Assembly: GCA_017457865.1 (NCBI GenBank)
Contig: JAFTGN010000058.1
Location: 1-64,000, forward strand
DNA length: 64,000 bases
Origin: Lachnospiraceae bacterium
GTDB lineage: Bacteria; Bacillota; Clostridia; Lachnospirales; Lachnospiraceae
Reading direction: 5' to 3'
The notes under the pieces were generated by a model, which worked only from the letters and a program-made list of their open reading frames with translations, was not told the DNA's origin and searched no databases. This document shows, one piece after another, positions 16,236 through 25,264 of the stretch; the first letter of the stretch is position 1, and the number at the start of each line of letters is the position of its first letter. A program made the position numbers and the translations under genes.

Positions 16236-16764
16236 CATTCCTTCCTCTTATCCTTTTCCATTCCTCACGAGTGATTGCATACGCATAAGAAATGGTGTTC
16301 TTCGGATCCGGATATTCTTTCACCTTTTTCATACCATTCGCCATAGCAGTAGAGTAGGAACCCACATTGGTATATTTCATATACGAATAAATGGTGTCAT
16401 ACTGGGTATTTTCGAATACCCAGTCCCTTGCAGCCTGCGCTGCTTCCTTAGCAAAGCCTCTTCTCCAGTATTTCTTGTGAATATGATAACCGATTTCCGG
16501 AAGCATTTCTCCATCAATATTCTGTATGGTAATCCCACAGTCTCCTATAAACTCTCCGGTTTCCTTCAACACAACAGCCCAAAGGCCAAAACCATATTTC
16601 TCGTAGTTTTCCAAATTCCACGTAATCCATCCCATGGTTCTATCCTTGTCAAAAGGAGCCGGGTAATGTTGCATTGTTTCAGGATCTGACATAATTTCAA
16701 AAAGTGCTTCAAAATCCTCCAGTGTATATTCCCTTAAAATCAGCCGATCTGTTTCTATTACCAT
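16231..16764 (-). CDS. GNAT family acetyltransferase (RimJ-like)
   Basis: The 177-residue product begins MVIETDRLILREY, the common opening of RimJ/RimL-type N-acetyltransferases. It has the acetyl-CoA-binding loop HKKYWRRGFAKEAAQAA near residue 100 and a WAVVLKETGEFIGDCGI strand pair. The ATG at 16764 lies 8 bases after GGAGG; upstream in-frame codons lack such a site. Its target, whether a protein N-terminus, an antibiotic or a small amine, cannot be told. Its stop adjoins the T-box leader. Confidence 0.85.
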   Translation of the reverse strand: MVIETDRLILREYTLEDFEALFEIMSDPETMQHYPAPFDKDRTMGWITWNLENYEKYGFGLWAVVLKETGEFIGDCGITIQNIDGEMLPEIGYHIHKKYWRRGFAKEAAQAARDWVFENTQYDTIYSYMKYTNVGSYSTAMANGMKKVKEYPDPKNTISYAYAITREEWKRIRGRNV

Positions 16765-16954
16765 TTTGTTTTCCTCCAAAATCCTGCGTTCTTTCACTTC
16801 CTGCCTATTCTCACATCACACTTTCACGATCTTTTCATTCATCCGTGCCATCGTTGATGGGCAGTTTCACACTTCTAAAAAACTCTATAAAAATTGCATT
16901 TTCCGGTTTCATACGCATCAATCCCCATTGGTGATATCTGCTCCGGCAATGGCT

Positions 16955-17352
16955 TTATTCAATAAAGCATTTCATATTTTCCAACTCCAAAAGGGTTCGG
17001 ATCACATAATCCGGCTTTCTACCTGTTTCATTGATATGAAATGTTCCTTTCCTGTCAATCAGTGCTGTCTTCATTCCGACTTTCCACGGTCCACATACAT
17101 CATCCACATAGCTATCACCCACAAACAGACACTCGTCTGCTTTCCACCCGCTTTTACGCAATATCTCTTTATAAAATAATGGATCTGGCTTGTACACCTT
17201 CATATCCTCAGATGTATATATCTTAGTAAAGTTCAAACCATTCATTTTTAAGTAATACAGCAAAGAATCTGTATCTGTCTGGTGGCATCAATCGATCCCG
17301 TTCCTGTGTCAATCAGCGTACCAAAGCAATCAAATATAATATGTTTTATCAT
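16955..17352 (-). pseudogene. HAD-like hydrolase with internal deletion and frameshift
   Basis: The 5' part reads MIKHIIFDCFGTLID, with the catalytic DxxGT of HAD phosphatases. After about 28 codons the frame breaks. The other frame continues with the core (YTSEDMKVYKPDPLFYKEIL) and the last motif (CLFVGDSYVDDVCGP). The region that should encode the cap domain, over 60 residues, is missing. It is a decayed phosphatase gene, probably once related to YjjG-like enzymes. Confidence 0.8.
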
Positions 17353-17411
17353 CAGAATTCTTCTTGTTTATGAAATCCGTATGGCCCCTACGTTTTCCAT
17401 ACCCGTCACAC

Positions 17412-18179
17412 TCAAATCCCTTCCCTTACTCTTATACAAACAATCTGTTCTAGCATGTACCCGGCATAGTTTCGAGCAAGATTCGTGTCATATGACACAT
17501 CCCCACCATCCGCATACTCCCTCAAAGCATTCTTTACGAAACCATGATATGTCTCTGGAATATTGTCAAGTGCCCATTCACCGCCTTCTTTTTTGGAAAG
17601 AACAAGACCGTCTTTGAGGTACGCAAGTACCCTTGCCAGGTTCAATATCAGATACATCGGGTTGTCTGCGATCTCCTCTTCTGCATCCGCAATATCATTC
17701 CATATGGAATCCACATAATCAGGCACCGGCACATCTGCAAAAATCTCTTCGATCGAGGCACCATACAAACACTTCCCCCTGTGATTTATGATCGTAAAAT
17801 GTGCAGCAAGATCTTTGTCCTCTCCCTGCATTTTTGTAATATAATCATCCGGATCATTCCTGTACCAATCTAGATGTGCAATGGAAAAATGCAACTCAAA
17901 GGGCGTCGGATAAACAAAGGGCTTACAAACACTCTGCTTCACGACACTCATCTCGATCCCCTTTGCCGGACCCATAGCGTTCCATTCCACCACCATGTCC
18001 ATATAGACTCGTTTCACCGTATCTGACATAGAGTCTTTCACCACTATGATCAGATCAATGTCACTCTTAGCAGGATGGAAACATCCCATGACGGCAGAAC
18101 CGTGCAGATATATCCCCACCAAATTATCCTGCAAAATTGCTTTTGATTGTTCTATTAAACTGTTTATCATCGTATCCAT
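17412..18179 (-). CDS. Aminoglycoside adenylyltransferase-like nucleotidyltransferase
   Basis: The 255-residue protein shows GSAVMGCFHPAKSDIDLIIVV near residues 27-47, the nucleotidyltransferase G-S..D-x-D motif of ANT(3'')/ANT(9)-type enzymes. A C-terminal helical DUF4111 part carries YLILNLARVLAYLKDG. The length and order fit streptomycin/spectinomycin adenylyltransferases. Resistance is only possible, since many chromosomal relatives have unknown substrates. The start has AGGTG 4-5 bases upstream. Its 3' part contains a 22-base stretch repeated at 10082. Confidence 0.8.
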   Translation of the reverse strand: MDTMINSLIEQSKAILQDNLVGIYLHGSAVMGCFHPAKSDIDLIIVVKDSMSDTVKRVYMDMVVEWNAMGPAKGIEMSVVKQSVCKPFVYPTPFELHFSIAHLDWYRNDPDDYITKMQGEDKDLAAHFTIINHRGKCLYGASIEEIFADVPVPDYVDSIWNDIADAEEEIADNPMYLILNLARVLAYLKDGLVLSKKEGGEWALDNIPETYHGFVKNALREYADGGDVSYDTNLARNYAGYMLEQIVCIRVREGI

Positions 18180-18211
18180 TTTTCACCTGTGCAGATCTGT
18201 TTCTGCTTTCC

Positions 18212-18802
18212 TTATGCACGATATTCCACCGTTTCTTCCATGCTTTTTCTTGGTCTGGGATTCGGTTTCTCAGCCGGAAGTCCAAGCGATACCGCTCCGA
18301 TCAACTGCCCGGTAATCCCCATATAGGCAACCAATTCTTTATAGGCAAAACAGGTATTTGCAATCCACAATGTTCCATAGCCCAATTCTGTCGCAGTAAG
18401 CAGCATATTCTGTACCGATGCGCCAATGGACAGTGTATCGCAAATTTCAGTTACTCTCTCATCTGCATCTATATCTTCAAATGGCGACTGACCATTTGTA
18501 TTCACAATCATAATTAGTACCGGTGCTTCACGCATTACATGCAACGTATAAAAAGCATCCGCCAAACCATTCTGTGATTTTGGCAAAAGCGGCTTCCCGT
18601 CTCGCTCCCGAAGCAAGCCTCTTTCCATTTCATTTAACAGCTGATTCCTAGCACCCGCCGTATAGACAATATATTTCCATGGCTGCCTGTTCTTGGCAGA
18701 TGGTGCCTTCATCCCTGCCTGAATAATCGTGTCAATATCTTCTTTGGAAATTGTATCTGATCGATACTTGCGAATGCTCCTGCGCTCTATGATTTCTTTC
18801 AT
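18212..18802 (-). CDS. Nitroreductase family protein
   Basis: The 196-residue product has the FMN-binding start RRSIRKYRSD near residues 7-16, PSAKNRQPWKYIV near 34 and the later LSIGASVQNMLLTATELGYGTLW segment. The domain is complete and single. Members reduce nitroaromatics, quinones or flavins with NAD(P)H as soluble dimers. The natural substrate is not evident. It is close to a tautomerase gene upstream (17 bases), so the two probably form one unit. Confidence 0.9.
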   Translation of the reverse strand: MKEIIERRSIRKYRSDTISKEDIDTIIQAGMKAPSAKNRQPWKYIVYTAGARNQLLNEMERGLLRERDGKPLLPKSQNGLADAFYTLHVMREAPVLIMIVNTNGQSPFEDIDADERVTEICDTLSIGASVQNMLLTATELGYGTLWIANTCFAYKELVAYMGITGQLIGAVSLGLPAEKPNPRPRKSMEETVEYRA

Positions 18803-18819
18803 GTATCACTCCTTTGTCA

Positions 18820-19050
18820 TCATTCATACTCATAATTCGGCTGCACATACAGCTTGTCCATATTATCTCGAATCTCAGGTTTATAAACTTTTTCGCCCCA
18901 ATCGGCTGGATTCACTTCCTCAAACGCTACAGATACATCACCTAAATCTACCTTTAATCCTTCCGCAACGTCTTTTGCCAGCTGCTCTGCCAAGGCTTTC
19001 TTTACCTCATCCGGGCGTCCCGGCCATAATTTTACAGTCACATGGGGCAT
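18820..19050 (-). CDS. 4-oxalocrotonate tautomerase-like protein
   Basis: The 76-residue product begins MPHVTVKLWPGR. After removal of Met it exposes the N-terminal proline that is the catalytic base in this family. Length and strand-helix-strand layout fit a 4-OT subunit that would assemble as a hexamer or similar. It is co-directional with the nitroreductase downstream. Substrate unknown. Confidence 0.85.
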   Translation of the reverse strand: MPHVTVKLWPGRPDEVKKALAEQLAKDVAEGLKVDLGDVSVAFEEVNPADWGEKVYKPEIRDNMDKLYVQPNYEYE

Positions 19051-19129
19051 ATGTTTGTCTCCCTTTCCAATGTAATCTACCGTGTCTTTTCTTTTTTAAT
19101 AATTTATCTATCTCAATTACATAATAATA

Positions 19130-19514
19130 CTAATCTTTTACCACCCAACGTCCCTTTCTGTTAGTTCCCTCTCTTACAAGTACACCCTCCTTCTGCAGTT
19201 CCTTCATATCATTTTGTATCTGTTTTCTCGTTAAATTCATTTCTTCCATAAGCTGCGTTTGGGTAATCATAGGATTCTCTGCCAAAATTTTTAATATAGC
19301 TCGCTTTCTTTCAGCTCCTTTCCAGCTCTTCATTAGAATTATCGCAAAACCCCTCATGCACAAACAGTCTCGTAATAAAGTAACTTCTGTCCTCGTCCGT
19401 CTCAAATTCCGGTTTTGGAGAGCCGTTTGCCTCCAGTGCATCAATAATTTTCTTAAATCCGGTATTCCTACCCTCAGTAAGATGAAGCTCCTTCAGGATT
19501 TTCCACAAAAACAA
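19130..19514 (-). pseudogene. Schlafen/AlbA-type ATP-binding regulator, C-terminal fragments
   Basis: One frame (19311-19514) carries LTEGRNTGFKKIIDALEANGSPKPEFETDEDRSYF in outline, typical of the ATPase C-terminal domain in AAA_4/AlbA_2 regulators. The next frame (19130 to about 19330) has a winged helix with ENPMITQTQLMEEMNLTRKQ. The two are separated by a frameshift near 19315 and the N-terminal AlbA domain is absent. It is a decayed gene. Confidence 0.75.
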
Positions 19515-19628
19515 TAGCTTATTGATATCGTTCTACATTTGTTCGTTTTTCAGCTAGACACATTTCTCGCACCACCGGTGCGAGTTTTACAAATCAATTC
19601 ACTTTTCATTGCAGTATATAGAGGTTCC

Positions 19629-20153
19629 CTATTTTTCTGTGTGATAGCTAATCTCTAGAAATTGTCCAAATGTTCTAGCTTTATCAAAAATAAGGTCTTC
19701 TCTTTCACCTTCGCAAAATAATGGAATTCCTTCTCCAAGAATTACTGGTGCAACATTTAGTATGTATTCATCTATGAGTTTTTTCTTTCTGACTAAATCA
19801 ATGATTTGGCTTCCTCCAACAATCCAAATCTTCTTTCCTTCCTTTTTTAGTCCTGCAATAAGTTTTTCCGGACTTTGAGAAGTAAATTTCACATGCTTTG
19901 TATCATCAATCGTTCGGGTGGTATATACATAACATTCTTTACCACTGTAAGGAAATTTGCCATTCTCCTGTTCCATAATCCAATCATAAGTTCGTCTTCC
20001 CATGATGATTGTTTCCACCGTGTCATAAAATTCACCAAAACCATTATCTCCACTTCCTTGGGTGTTTAATAGCCATTCCAATGAATCATCCTTGGTCGCA
20101 ATATAACCATCAAGACTAATTCCAATATATAAAACCACTTTTCTTTTGCTCAT
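19629..20153 (-). CDS. Dihydrofolate reductase family protein (RibD C-terminal-like)
   Basis: The 174-residue protein has LYIGISLDGYIATKDDSLEWL at the start, IIMGRRTYDWIM in the middle and KIWIVGGSQIIDLVRKKKLIDEY later. These are the NADPH-binding and substrate-side motifs of the DHFR/RibD_C family. Most stand-alone members have unknown substrates and are not the housekeeping DHFR. The ATG at 20153 was chosen because AAGGA lies 8 bases upstream; an in-frame ATG at 20177 lacks one. Confidence 0.85.
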   Translation of the reverse strand: MSKRKVVLYIGISLDGYIATKDDSLEWLLNTQGSGDNGFGEFYDTVETIIMGRRTYDWIMEQENGKFPYSGKECYVYTTRTIDDTKHVKFTSQSPEKLIAGLKKEGKKIWIVGGSQIIDLVRKKKLIDEYILNVAPVILGEGIPLFCEGEREDLIFDKARTFGQFLEISYHTEK

Positions 20154-20487
20154 ATCTGTATATCCTTCGATAATCAAAACAACGATTTCACGAGTTCAGT
20201 CACATTATATAATTGTATCATAAAAACAACTTTATCGCATTACAAAATTGAAAGGCGGATAGAATCCTGTTTATGCTCTTCTTGTTCTAATATCCTTTCA
20301 GGTTTATATGTTCTTCAATTGCATCAAATTTGCAAAAATGATGCAATTAAAAATATTATGATACAATTACCCCTCGATTCCGCTTCGCTGCATCTCGCTG
20401 TATGTTGTCGCCAAGCACGTTATTCCAAAGTCATTATTCTCCCGCTATTTTATATGGACATTTATCCGGACATTTGTCCAGATAAAT
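20154..20487. other. Gene-free stretch with an inverted repeat
   Basis: No supportable gene is seen. At 20461-20486 TTTATCCGGACA and TGTCCAGATAAA form 12-base arms with one mismatch around two bases, which could be an operator or a short hairpin just after the ASCH remnant. A minus-strand frame near 20370-20440 may be a protein-tail remnant but is too short to assign. Confidence 0.5.
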
Positions 20488-20762
20488 CTATATCAGTGAT
20501 ACTTTTATTCCAACAACCCCATAATGATCCTGTTTTTCCTTCGAGTAGTATTCCTCCATGTCTTCCGGCGAAGACGTATCAATATCTTCCTCAGTATAAC
20601 CGCATTCAAGTAATGGGAGTTCACGGTATAGTTCCTCAAAAGAGGCATAGATAAACAGGTCCTCGACGCTGGCGCTTAACGTATCGCTTCCATCCTCAGT
20701 ATTATAGAAAGTAATCGTATCTCCTATTGAGATAACCTCCCGTTTCTCATCGTATAATCGCT
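20488..20762 (-). pseudogene. ASCH-domain protein, C-terminal fragment
   Basis: The frame, open from just after the YhcG stop, reads YDEKREVISIGDTITFYN and later YRELPLLECGYTEEDI and DHYGVVGIKVSLI. These are the later strands of small ASCH RNA-binding-like proteins. The N-terminal half and its start codon are absent, and the break falls exactly at the end of the YhcG gene. An insertion or recombination that brought in YhcG could have removed it. Confidence 0.7.
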
Positions 20763-20765
20763 ATT

Positions 20766-21815
20766 CTATCGTTTTCCTTCCTTCTCGAATTCTTCCAGAT
20801 TTAATTCTCGCCTGAGCTCATCCTTAGTCGGCATGTACGGTAAATACTTTGCAGCAAAGATCTGCTTATTATCTTCCGGCAGCGTATATTCAACCAAGGT
20901 GTCACTCTTATCAGCGCAAAGTACTATTCCGATAGGAGGATTGTCGCCTTCATTCATCATTTGGCGCGTATAATAGTTCACGTACATTTGCATCTGACCT
21001 ATATCCTGATGTGTAAGATCGCCTATCTTCAAATCTATCAATACAAAACATTTCAAGATGTAATTGTAAAAGACCAGGTCAATATAGAAATGGCGCCCGT
21101 CTACATTAAAATGTTTTTGTCTTGCTACAAATGAATAACCTCTTCCCAATTCGAGCAAAAACTTTTGCAGATGGTCTATTAAAGCCTGCTCCAAATCCGA
21201 CTCATAGAAATGTTCATTTGCCGGAAGATTCAGAAATTCCAAAACGTACGGATCCTTTATGATCTTTTCATATTCCGGTCGGGGTTCTAATGTATCAATC
21301 TCAGCGGCTACGCTATCCTTATCCTTACTGGCCAAAATCCTCTGGTAATAGAATGAATTGATCTGCCGATCAAGCTGCCTGGAACTCCAGCCACACTTCA
21401 CTGCTTCTTCAAGATAAAACCGTCGCACAGCCTCTTCTTCAACCCTCATTAGGCTGCGATAATGGGTCCAGCTCAATTCCGAACGCAGTGCGTTCGCATT
21501 TGGAAATGTCAGATAGAACTGACGCATCATTTGCAGATTACGAACAGTAAAGCCTTTCCCGAACTCTTCCGTCAATTTATCTGCCAAGTATGAAAGAAGT
21601 TGCTTGCCGTACGCAGCGCGTTCGCTTTCTCCGCACGCTTCATAAATCTGCTTGCCTATATTCCAATATGCCGTGACCATTGCAGAGTTAACAGCCGCAT
21701 TTACCTGCTTCTGCGCTGCAACAACGTATCCACGCACAGCATCGTATGTCTCCTGATTTGTAAGCAAACCGCCCTCATTTATCACAATCTGATCATTGGA
21801 CATTTCCTTCACCAT
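20766..21815 (-). CDS. PDDEXK nuclease family protein YhcG
   Basis: The product of about 349 residues has the DUF1016 N-terminal helical domain (AYWNIGKQIYEACGES, LTEEFGKGFTVRNLQ, LSWTHYRSLMRV). The C-terminal PDDEXK nuclease domain includes GRHFYIDLVFYNYILKCFVLIDLK, where D and the D-x-K supply the active site. It is full length, unlike the two fragments at 11397 and 13777. Start choice between 21815 and 21803 is open: both have weak GAAGG-like sites. It is of probable mobile or defence origin. Confidence 0.85.
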   Translation of the reverse strand: MVKEMSNDQIVINEGGLLTNQETYDAVRGYVVAAQKQVNAAVNSAMVTAYWNIGKQIYEACGESERAAYGKQLLSYLADKLTEEFGKGFTVRNLQMMRQFYLTFPNANALRSELSWTHYRSLMRVEEEAVRRFYLEEAVKCGWSSRQLDRQINSFYYQRILASKDKDSVAAEIDTLEPRPEYEKIIKDPYVLEFLNLPANEHFYESDLEQALIDHLQKFLLELGRGYSFVARQKHFNVDGRHFYIDLVFYNYILKCFVLIDLKIGDLTHQDIGQMQMYVNYYTRQMMNEGDNPPIGIVLCADKSDTLVEYTLPEDNKQIFAAKYLPYMPTKDELRRELNLEEFEKEGKR

Positions 21816-21889
21816 CCTTTTGTTTTCACATAAAAACTCAAAATATATCCTACCATAAATAGCATCTGTTTTCAATGAAAATCCGCTTG

Positions 21890-22180
21890 TCATGCGGGCT
21901 TTCGGGCGGGGACACCCGCCCGATTTAACCTATCGTTCTTGGACATCCAGGTATTCAATTTGACCCGGGGCTTCTTGTCATTCGTATATATCTCAACAAA
22001 ATCTTCAAAGAACATGTCCATATTCTGATCCTGCTGTAGTTGAAATGCCCGTTCCCAATCCTGTGCTTCATGCTTCGTTGCAAAACCGCGCTTGGTTTTC
22101 TGCCTAGTAGCACCGATGAAATCCTTGTAATATGTCCGAACTTCCCATTTCCCTGTCTTATCATTTTTCAGCACGGCCAA
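21890..22180 (-). pseudogene. Tyrosine recombinase (integrase), N-terminal fragment
   Basis: The 96-residue product has the arm-site DNA-binding domain (KWEVRTYYKDFIGATRQKTKRGF) and the start of the core-binding domain (DFVEIYTNDKKPRVKLNTW). It then breaks into an unrelated tail. The catalytic R..HxxR..Y domain is missing. It indicates a former integrative element whose remaining part was lost. The small excisionase-like gene directly upstream is retained. Confidence 0.8.
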
Positions 22181-22402
22181 TTACACCGCCACCTTTCCAC
22201 CGGTTATTCCGTAAAAGCACTCCTCGAAGTACTGTCTGCTTACGCGTCCGGTAACAGTATGAAAGCCCTTGCTCTCAAGCTCCTTGTTCAGCTGTCTGAT
22301 GATGTCATAGGATTTTCCATCGGAAACCCAGAGGATCTCCATAATGTCTCCGCATCTAAGTACGGAACTGTTGGTTGACTTTACCATTTCTTTCATTTCC
22401 AT
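22181..22402 (-). CDS. Excisionase-like small DNA-binding protein
   Basis: The 73-residue product has CGDIMEILWVSDGKSYDIIRQL and VSRQYFEECFYG, resembling the small winged-helix excisionase or DNA-binding proteins that precede integrase genes in Clostridia. The start at 22402 lies 9 bases after GGAG. It abuts the truncated integrase gene directly. With its integrase broken it probably has no target, but the frame is intact. Confidence 0.6.
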   Translation of the reverse strand: MEMKEMVKSTNSSVLRCGDIMEILWVSDGKSYDIIRQLNKELESKGFHTVTGRVSRQYFEECFYGITGGKVAV

Positions 22403-22504
22403 TGCTTTGTTCTCCATGGTGGAAGGCAAGAGCACGCCGGAAGAATACCACGAATGGCAGATCGCTCATTCCGATGTCAGCGGTACCGATATAGATAAGA
22501 TAAC

Positions 22505-22720
22505 CCCGGATACCAGATGCCGCTGCCCCAGCGAATGGAGATGGAAATGGCTAGGCGTAATATCAGCCTTATTCCCACACCTGTATATGATGAAAATCAT
22601 GTCAACGTAATGCCCATTCCTCCCAAGAAAAAAGGCGATAATAAGCCATCTCTTGAGAATAGGAGAATAGAAGAACTTGTAGTAAAACCGAAGCGCAAAC
22701 GTAAGCCCAAAAGCAAATAA
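22505..22720 (+). pseudogene. Mobile-element protein tail, Lys-rich, function unknown
   Basis: On the plus strand, opposite to its neighbours, a frame of about 70 residues ends in IEELVVKPKRKRKPKSK. A second frame upstream (from about 22420, EEYHEWQIAHSDVSG) seems to be the earlier part of the same protein, separated by a frameshift near 22505. The basic tail suits a nucleic-acid-binding protein. I do not recognise the family, and the neighbourhood suggests a mobile-element remnant. Confidence 0.35.
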
Positions 22721-22914
22721 AGAGCAATCATAACCACCCTTCCAAAGGGTGGTTTGCACTAGGGCTATAAGCCCAATGCCTACTTGGCCAGCGTCTCAAG
22801 GCGCTGGCTTTCTCTTTAAGCTATGGAAATCCTGCTCACGCAGTCTTTCCATAGCCCCGTTCAAGCCATACTGCTTTTGACTCGTCGCCACCCCTCAAGG
22901 GGTATTGGTACTAC

Positions 22915-23376
22915 TTAGCCCTGACCCTTAAAAGGGTCTTCATATTCCTTTACGCTTAATTTATCCATTGCTATATCGTGCTTTTCCTGCTCTTGGATAT
23001 ATTTCTTTATAGTGGCTTCATTTAGTCCCACCGTGCTCACATAATACCCTTCTGCCCAGAAATGCCGATTCCCGAATTTATATTTCAGGTTTGCGTGCTT
23101 ATCAAATATCATAAGCGCACTTTTTCCCTTTAGGTAACCCATAAACGATGACACGCTCATTTTGGGTGGGATACTTACCAGCATATGGATATGATCCGGC
23201 ATAAGATGTTCCTCAATTATTTCCACTCCTTTGTAGCTGCACAATTGCTTGATTATATCTCTTATGTCGGCTTTGTATTGATTATAAATAATTTTTCGTC
23301 TATACTTTGGAGTGAAGACGATATGATATTTGCACATCCATTTGGTATGTGCGAGTGAATATTCTTTCTTCGCCAT
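22915..23376 (-). CDS. tnpA: IS200 family Y1 transposase TnpA
   Basis: A full-length 153-residue HUH transposase. The HUH motif is MPDHIHMLV near residues 59-67, and the catalytic tyrosine lies in EATIKKYIQEQ near residue 126. WMCKYHIVFTPKYRRK is the usual opening. It acts as a dimer on single-stranded DNA. The frame is intact and may be active. A 13-base hairpin over its leader probably limits expression. Confidence 0.95.
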   Translation of the reverse strand: MAKKEYSLAHTKWMCKYHIVFTPKYRRKIIYNQYKADIRDIIKQLCSYKGVEIIEEHLMPDHIHMLVSIPPKMSVSSFMGYLKGKSALMIFDKHANLKYKFGNRHFWAEGYYVSTVGLNEATIKKYIQEQEKHDIAMDKLSVKEYEDPFKGQG

Positions 23377-23437
23377 AAATTACCTTTCCTTTCTACAATA
23401 TAGCCTGAACAACCTATTGTACACGGAAAGGTAATTT
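23377..23437 (-). promoter_or_regulatory. Leader hairpin of the IS200 transposase gene
   Basis: AAATTACCTTTCC at 23377-23389 is perfectly complementary to GGAAAGGTAATTT at 23425-23437. On the minus-strand transcript the 3' arm of the hairpin carries GGAAAGGTAATTT and lies directly before the ATG. In IS200 elements such a hairpin hides the ribosome site and blocks read-through; here that is inferred. Confidence 0.7.
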
Positions 23438-23547
23438 TTTTGTATAACATCTGTTGCGCACCCGCATAGCGGGTGGTTTATTGCTTCACCCATTTTCATT
23501 GTTCGATCAGCGAAAAACTCCAATGGGTGAAGCAGACTAAAGTCCAC

Positions 23548-23586
23548 AAAAAAAGCCCTGTGCTGAGATAAATCTCAGCGCAGGGC
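23548..23586 (-). terminator. Intrinsic terminator after guaA
   Basis: On the minus strand GCCCTGCGCTGAGA and TCTCAGCACAGGGC pair with one mismatch around a short loop, and seven T follow. It lies about 100 bases after the guaA stop. Confidence 0.9.
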
Positions 23587-23688
23587 GCATCATTACTATT
23601 TTCTTTTTACTTCCGTTTTGGTCTCAGGTGACGCTCAGGGATAGTGTCATTTTTTGAACCAACGGGAGTGTCACGGTACATCCGTACA

Positions 23689-25227
23689 TTATTCAAATTC
23701 TATCGTTCCCGGCGGCTTTCCGGTACAATCATACAGTACCCGGTTCACCCCTTTGACCTCGTTGACGATTCGATTGGTCACTTTTTTCAATACTTCCCAT
23801 GGAAGTTCTGCCGCATCTGCGGTCATGAAATCTGCGGTCATGACGGCACGCAGTGCGATGGCGTAATCATAGGTTCTAAAGTCGCCCATGACACCTACAG
23901 AGCGCATATTGGTCAGTGCGGCAAAGTACTGGCCCAGGTTCTCGATGCCGGCCTTTGCGATTTCCTCACGGTAGATGAAATCTGCATCCTGCACGATCTT
24001 TACCTTCTCCTCGGTGATTTCTCCGATGATACGGATGCCCAGCCCCGGACCCGGGAATGGCTGACGGTTCACCAGATAAGCCGGGATGCCCAGCTCCAGA
24101 CCTGCCTTGCGCACTTCGTCCTTAAACAGCATACGCAAGGGCTCTACGATTTCCTTGAAATCCACTACGCTTGGCAGACCGCCTACATTGTGATGGGACT
24201 TGATGACAGCAGACTTGCCCAGACCGCTTTCGATCACATCCGGGTAGATGGTTCCCTGCACCAGATAGTCCACAGCGCCGATCTTATTTGCCTCTTCTTC
24301 AAAGACACGGATGAATTCCTCACCGATGATCTTCCGCTTTGCTTCCGGCTCGGTGACACCCTTTAACTTCTCATAATACCGTTCCTGTGCATTGACACGG
24401 ATGAAGTTCAGCTCGTAAGGACCATTTGGACCAAATACTGCTTCTACCTCGTCTCCCTCATTTTTACGGAGCAGACCGTGGTCTACGAACACACAGGTCA
24501 GCTGCTTGCCCACAGCCTTGGACAGCAGTACCGCTGCCACAGAGGAATCCACACCGCCAGACAGGGCACACAGCACCTTGCCGGTTCCGATCTTTTCACG
24601 AAGAGACTGGATGGTGGTCTCCACAAAGGAGTCCATCTTCCATGTGCCTGCACAGCCGCAGACCTTGTAGACGAAGTTAGACAGTACCTTCATCCCCTCT
24701 ACAGAGTGCATCACTTCCGGATGGAACTGGACTGCATAAATCTTGTCTGTATCATTTGACATGGCTGCCACCGGGCAAACCGGGGTATGGCCTGTGATGG
24801 CAAATCCTGCCGGTGCTTCTGCGATATAGTCCGTGTGGCTCATCCATGTGACAGTAGTGGGAGATACTCCATCAAACAGCACATTTGTGGTGTCCACTTC
24901 TACTTCTGTATGGCCGTACTCGCTGACAGGAGCAGTTTTCACGATGCCTCCTAATGTATAGGCAATCAGCTGTGCGCCATAACAGATGCCCAGGATCGGC
25001 ACGCCGATCTCAAAAATTTCCTTCTGATAATGGGGAGAAGTCTCATCATATACACTGTTTGGTCCGCCGGTAAAGATGATTCCCTTTGGATTCATGGCTT
25101 TGATCTTCTCCAAACTGGTGGTGTAAGGCAGGACTTCACAATATACATTGCATTCCCTGACTCTGCGTGCAATCAGCTGATTGTACTGCCCACCGAAATC
25201 CAGGACAATTACCATTTCCTCTTTCAC
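23689..25227 (-). CDS. guaA: GMP synthase (glutamine-hydrolysing)
   Basis: The 512-residue enzyme converts XMP to GMP using glutamine and ATP, the last step of guanine nucleotide synthesis in the cytoplasm. The class I glutamine amidotransferase half has GICYGAQL with the nucleophilic Cys near residue 83, and the HPE triad part in [11 protein letters not shown]. The ATP-pyrophosphatase loop is [11 protein letters not shown] near 225, and the dimer domain ends PPGTIEFE. The start is taken as GTG at 25227, which lies 8 bases after AGGAGG; the ATG two codons earlier is too close to that site. It is complete and ordinary. Confidence 0.97.
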   Translation of the reverse strand: MKEEMVIVLDFGGQYNQLIARRVRECNVYCEVLPYTTSLEKIKAMNPKGIIFTGGPNSVYDETSPHYQKEIFEIGVPILGICYGAQLIAYTLGGIVKTAPVSEYGHTEVEVDTTNVLFDGVSPTTVTWMSHTDYIAEAPAGFAITGHTPVCPVAAMSNDTDKIYAVQFHPEVMHSVEGMKVLSNFVYKVCGCAGTWKMDSFVETTIQSLREKIGTGKVLCALSGGVDSSVAAVLLSKAVGKQLTCVFVDHGLLRKNEGDEVEAVFGPNGPYELNFIRVNAQERYYEKLKGVTEPEAKRKIIGEEFIRVFEEEANKIGAVDYLVQGTIYPDVIESGLGKSAVIKSHHNVGGLPSVVDFKEIVEPLRMLFKDEVRKAGLELGIPAYLVNRQPFPGPGLGIRIIGEITEEKVKIVQDADFIYREEIAKAGIENLGQYFAALTNMRSVGVMGDFRTYDYAIALRAVMTADFMTADAAELPWEVLKKVTNRIVNEVKGVNRVLYDCTGKPPGTIEFE

Positions 25228-25264
25228 AAACATATCCTCCTGATTTGTATTTTCATTCCTAGGT

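Larger units (their letters stand above)
22730..23500 (-). mobile_element. IS200-type insertion sequence
   Basis: The element holds a complete tnpA and no tnpB. Small hairpins lie at both ends: ACCACCCTTCCAAAGGGTGGT near 22733-22753 and ACCCGC-ATA-GCGGGT near 23460-23474. IS200/IS605 elements have such subterminal hairpins and no inverted terminal repeats. Exact ends are not fixed; the limits given are approximate. Confidence 0.7.

Noticed and set aside
20319..20654. Plus-strand open frame of 111 residues
   Set aside because: It runs opposite to the ASCH remnant, has no ribosome site and no domain-like composition. It is a shadow.
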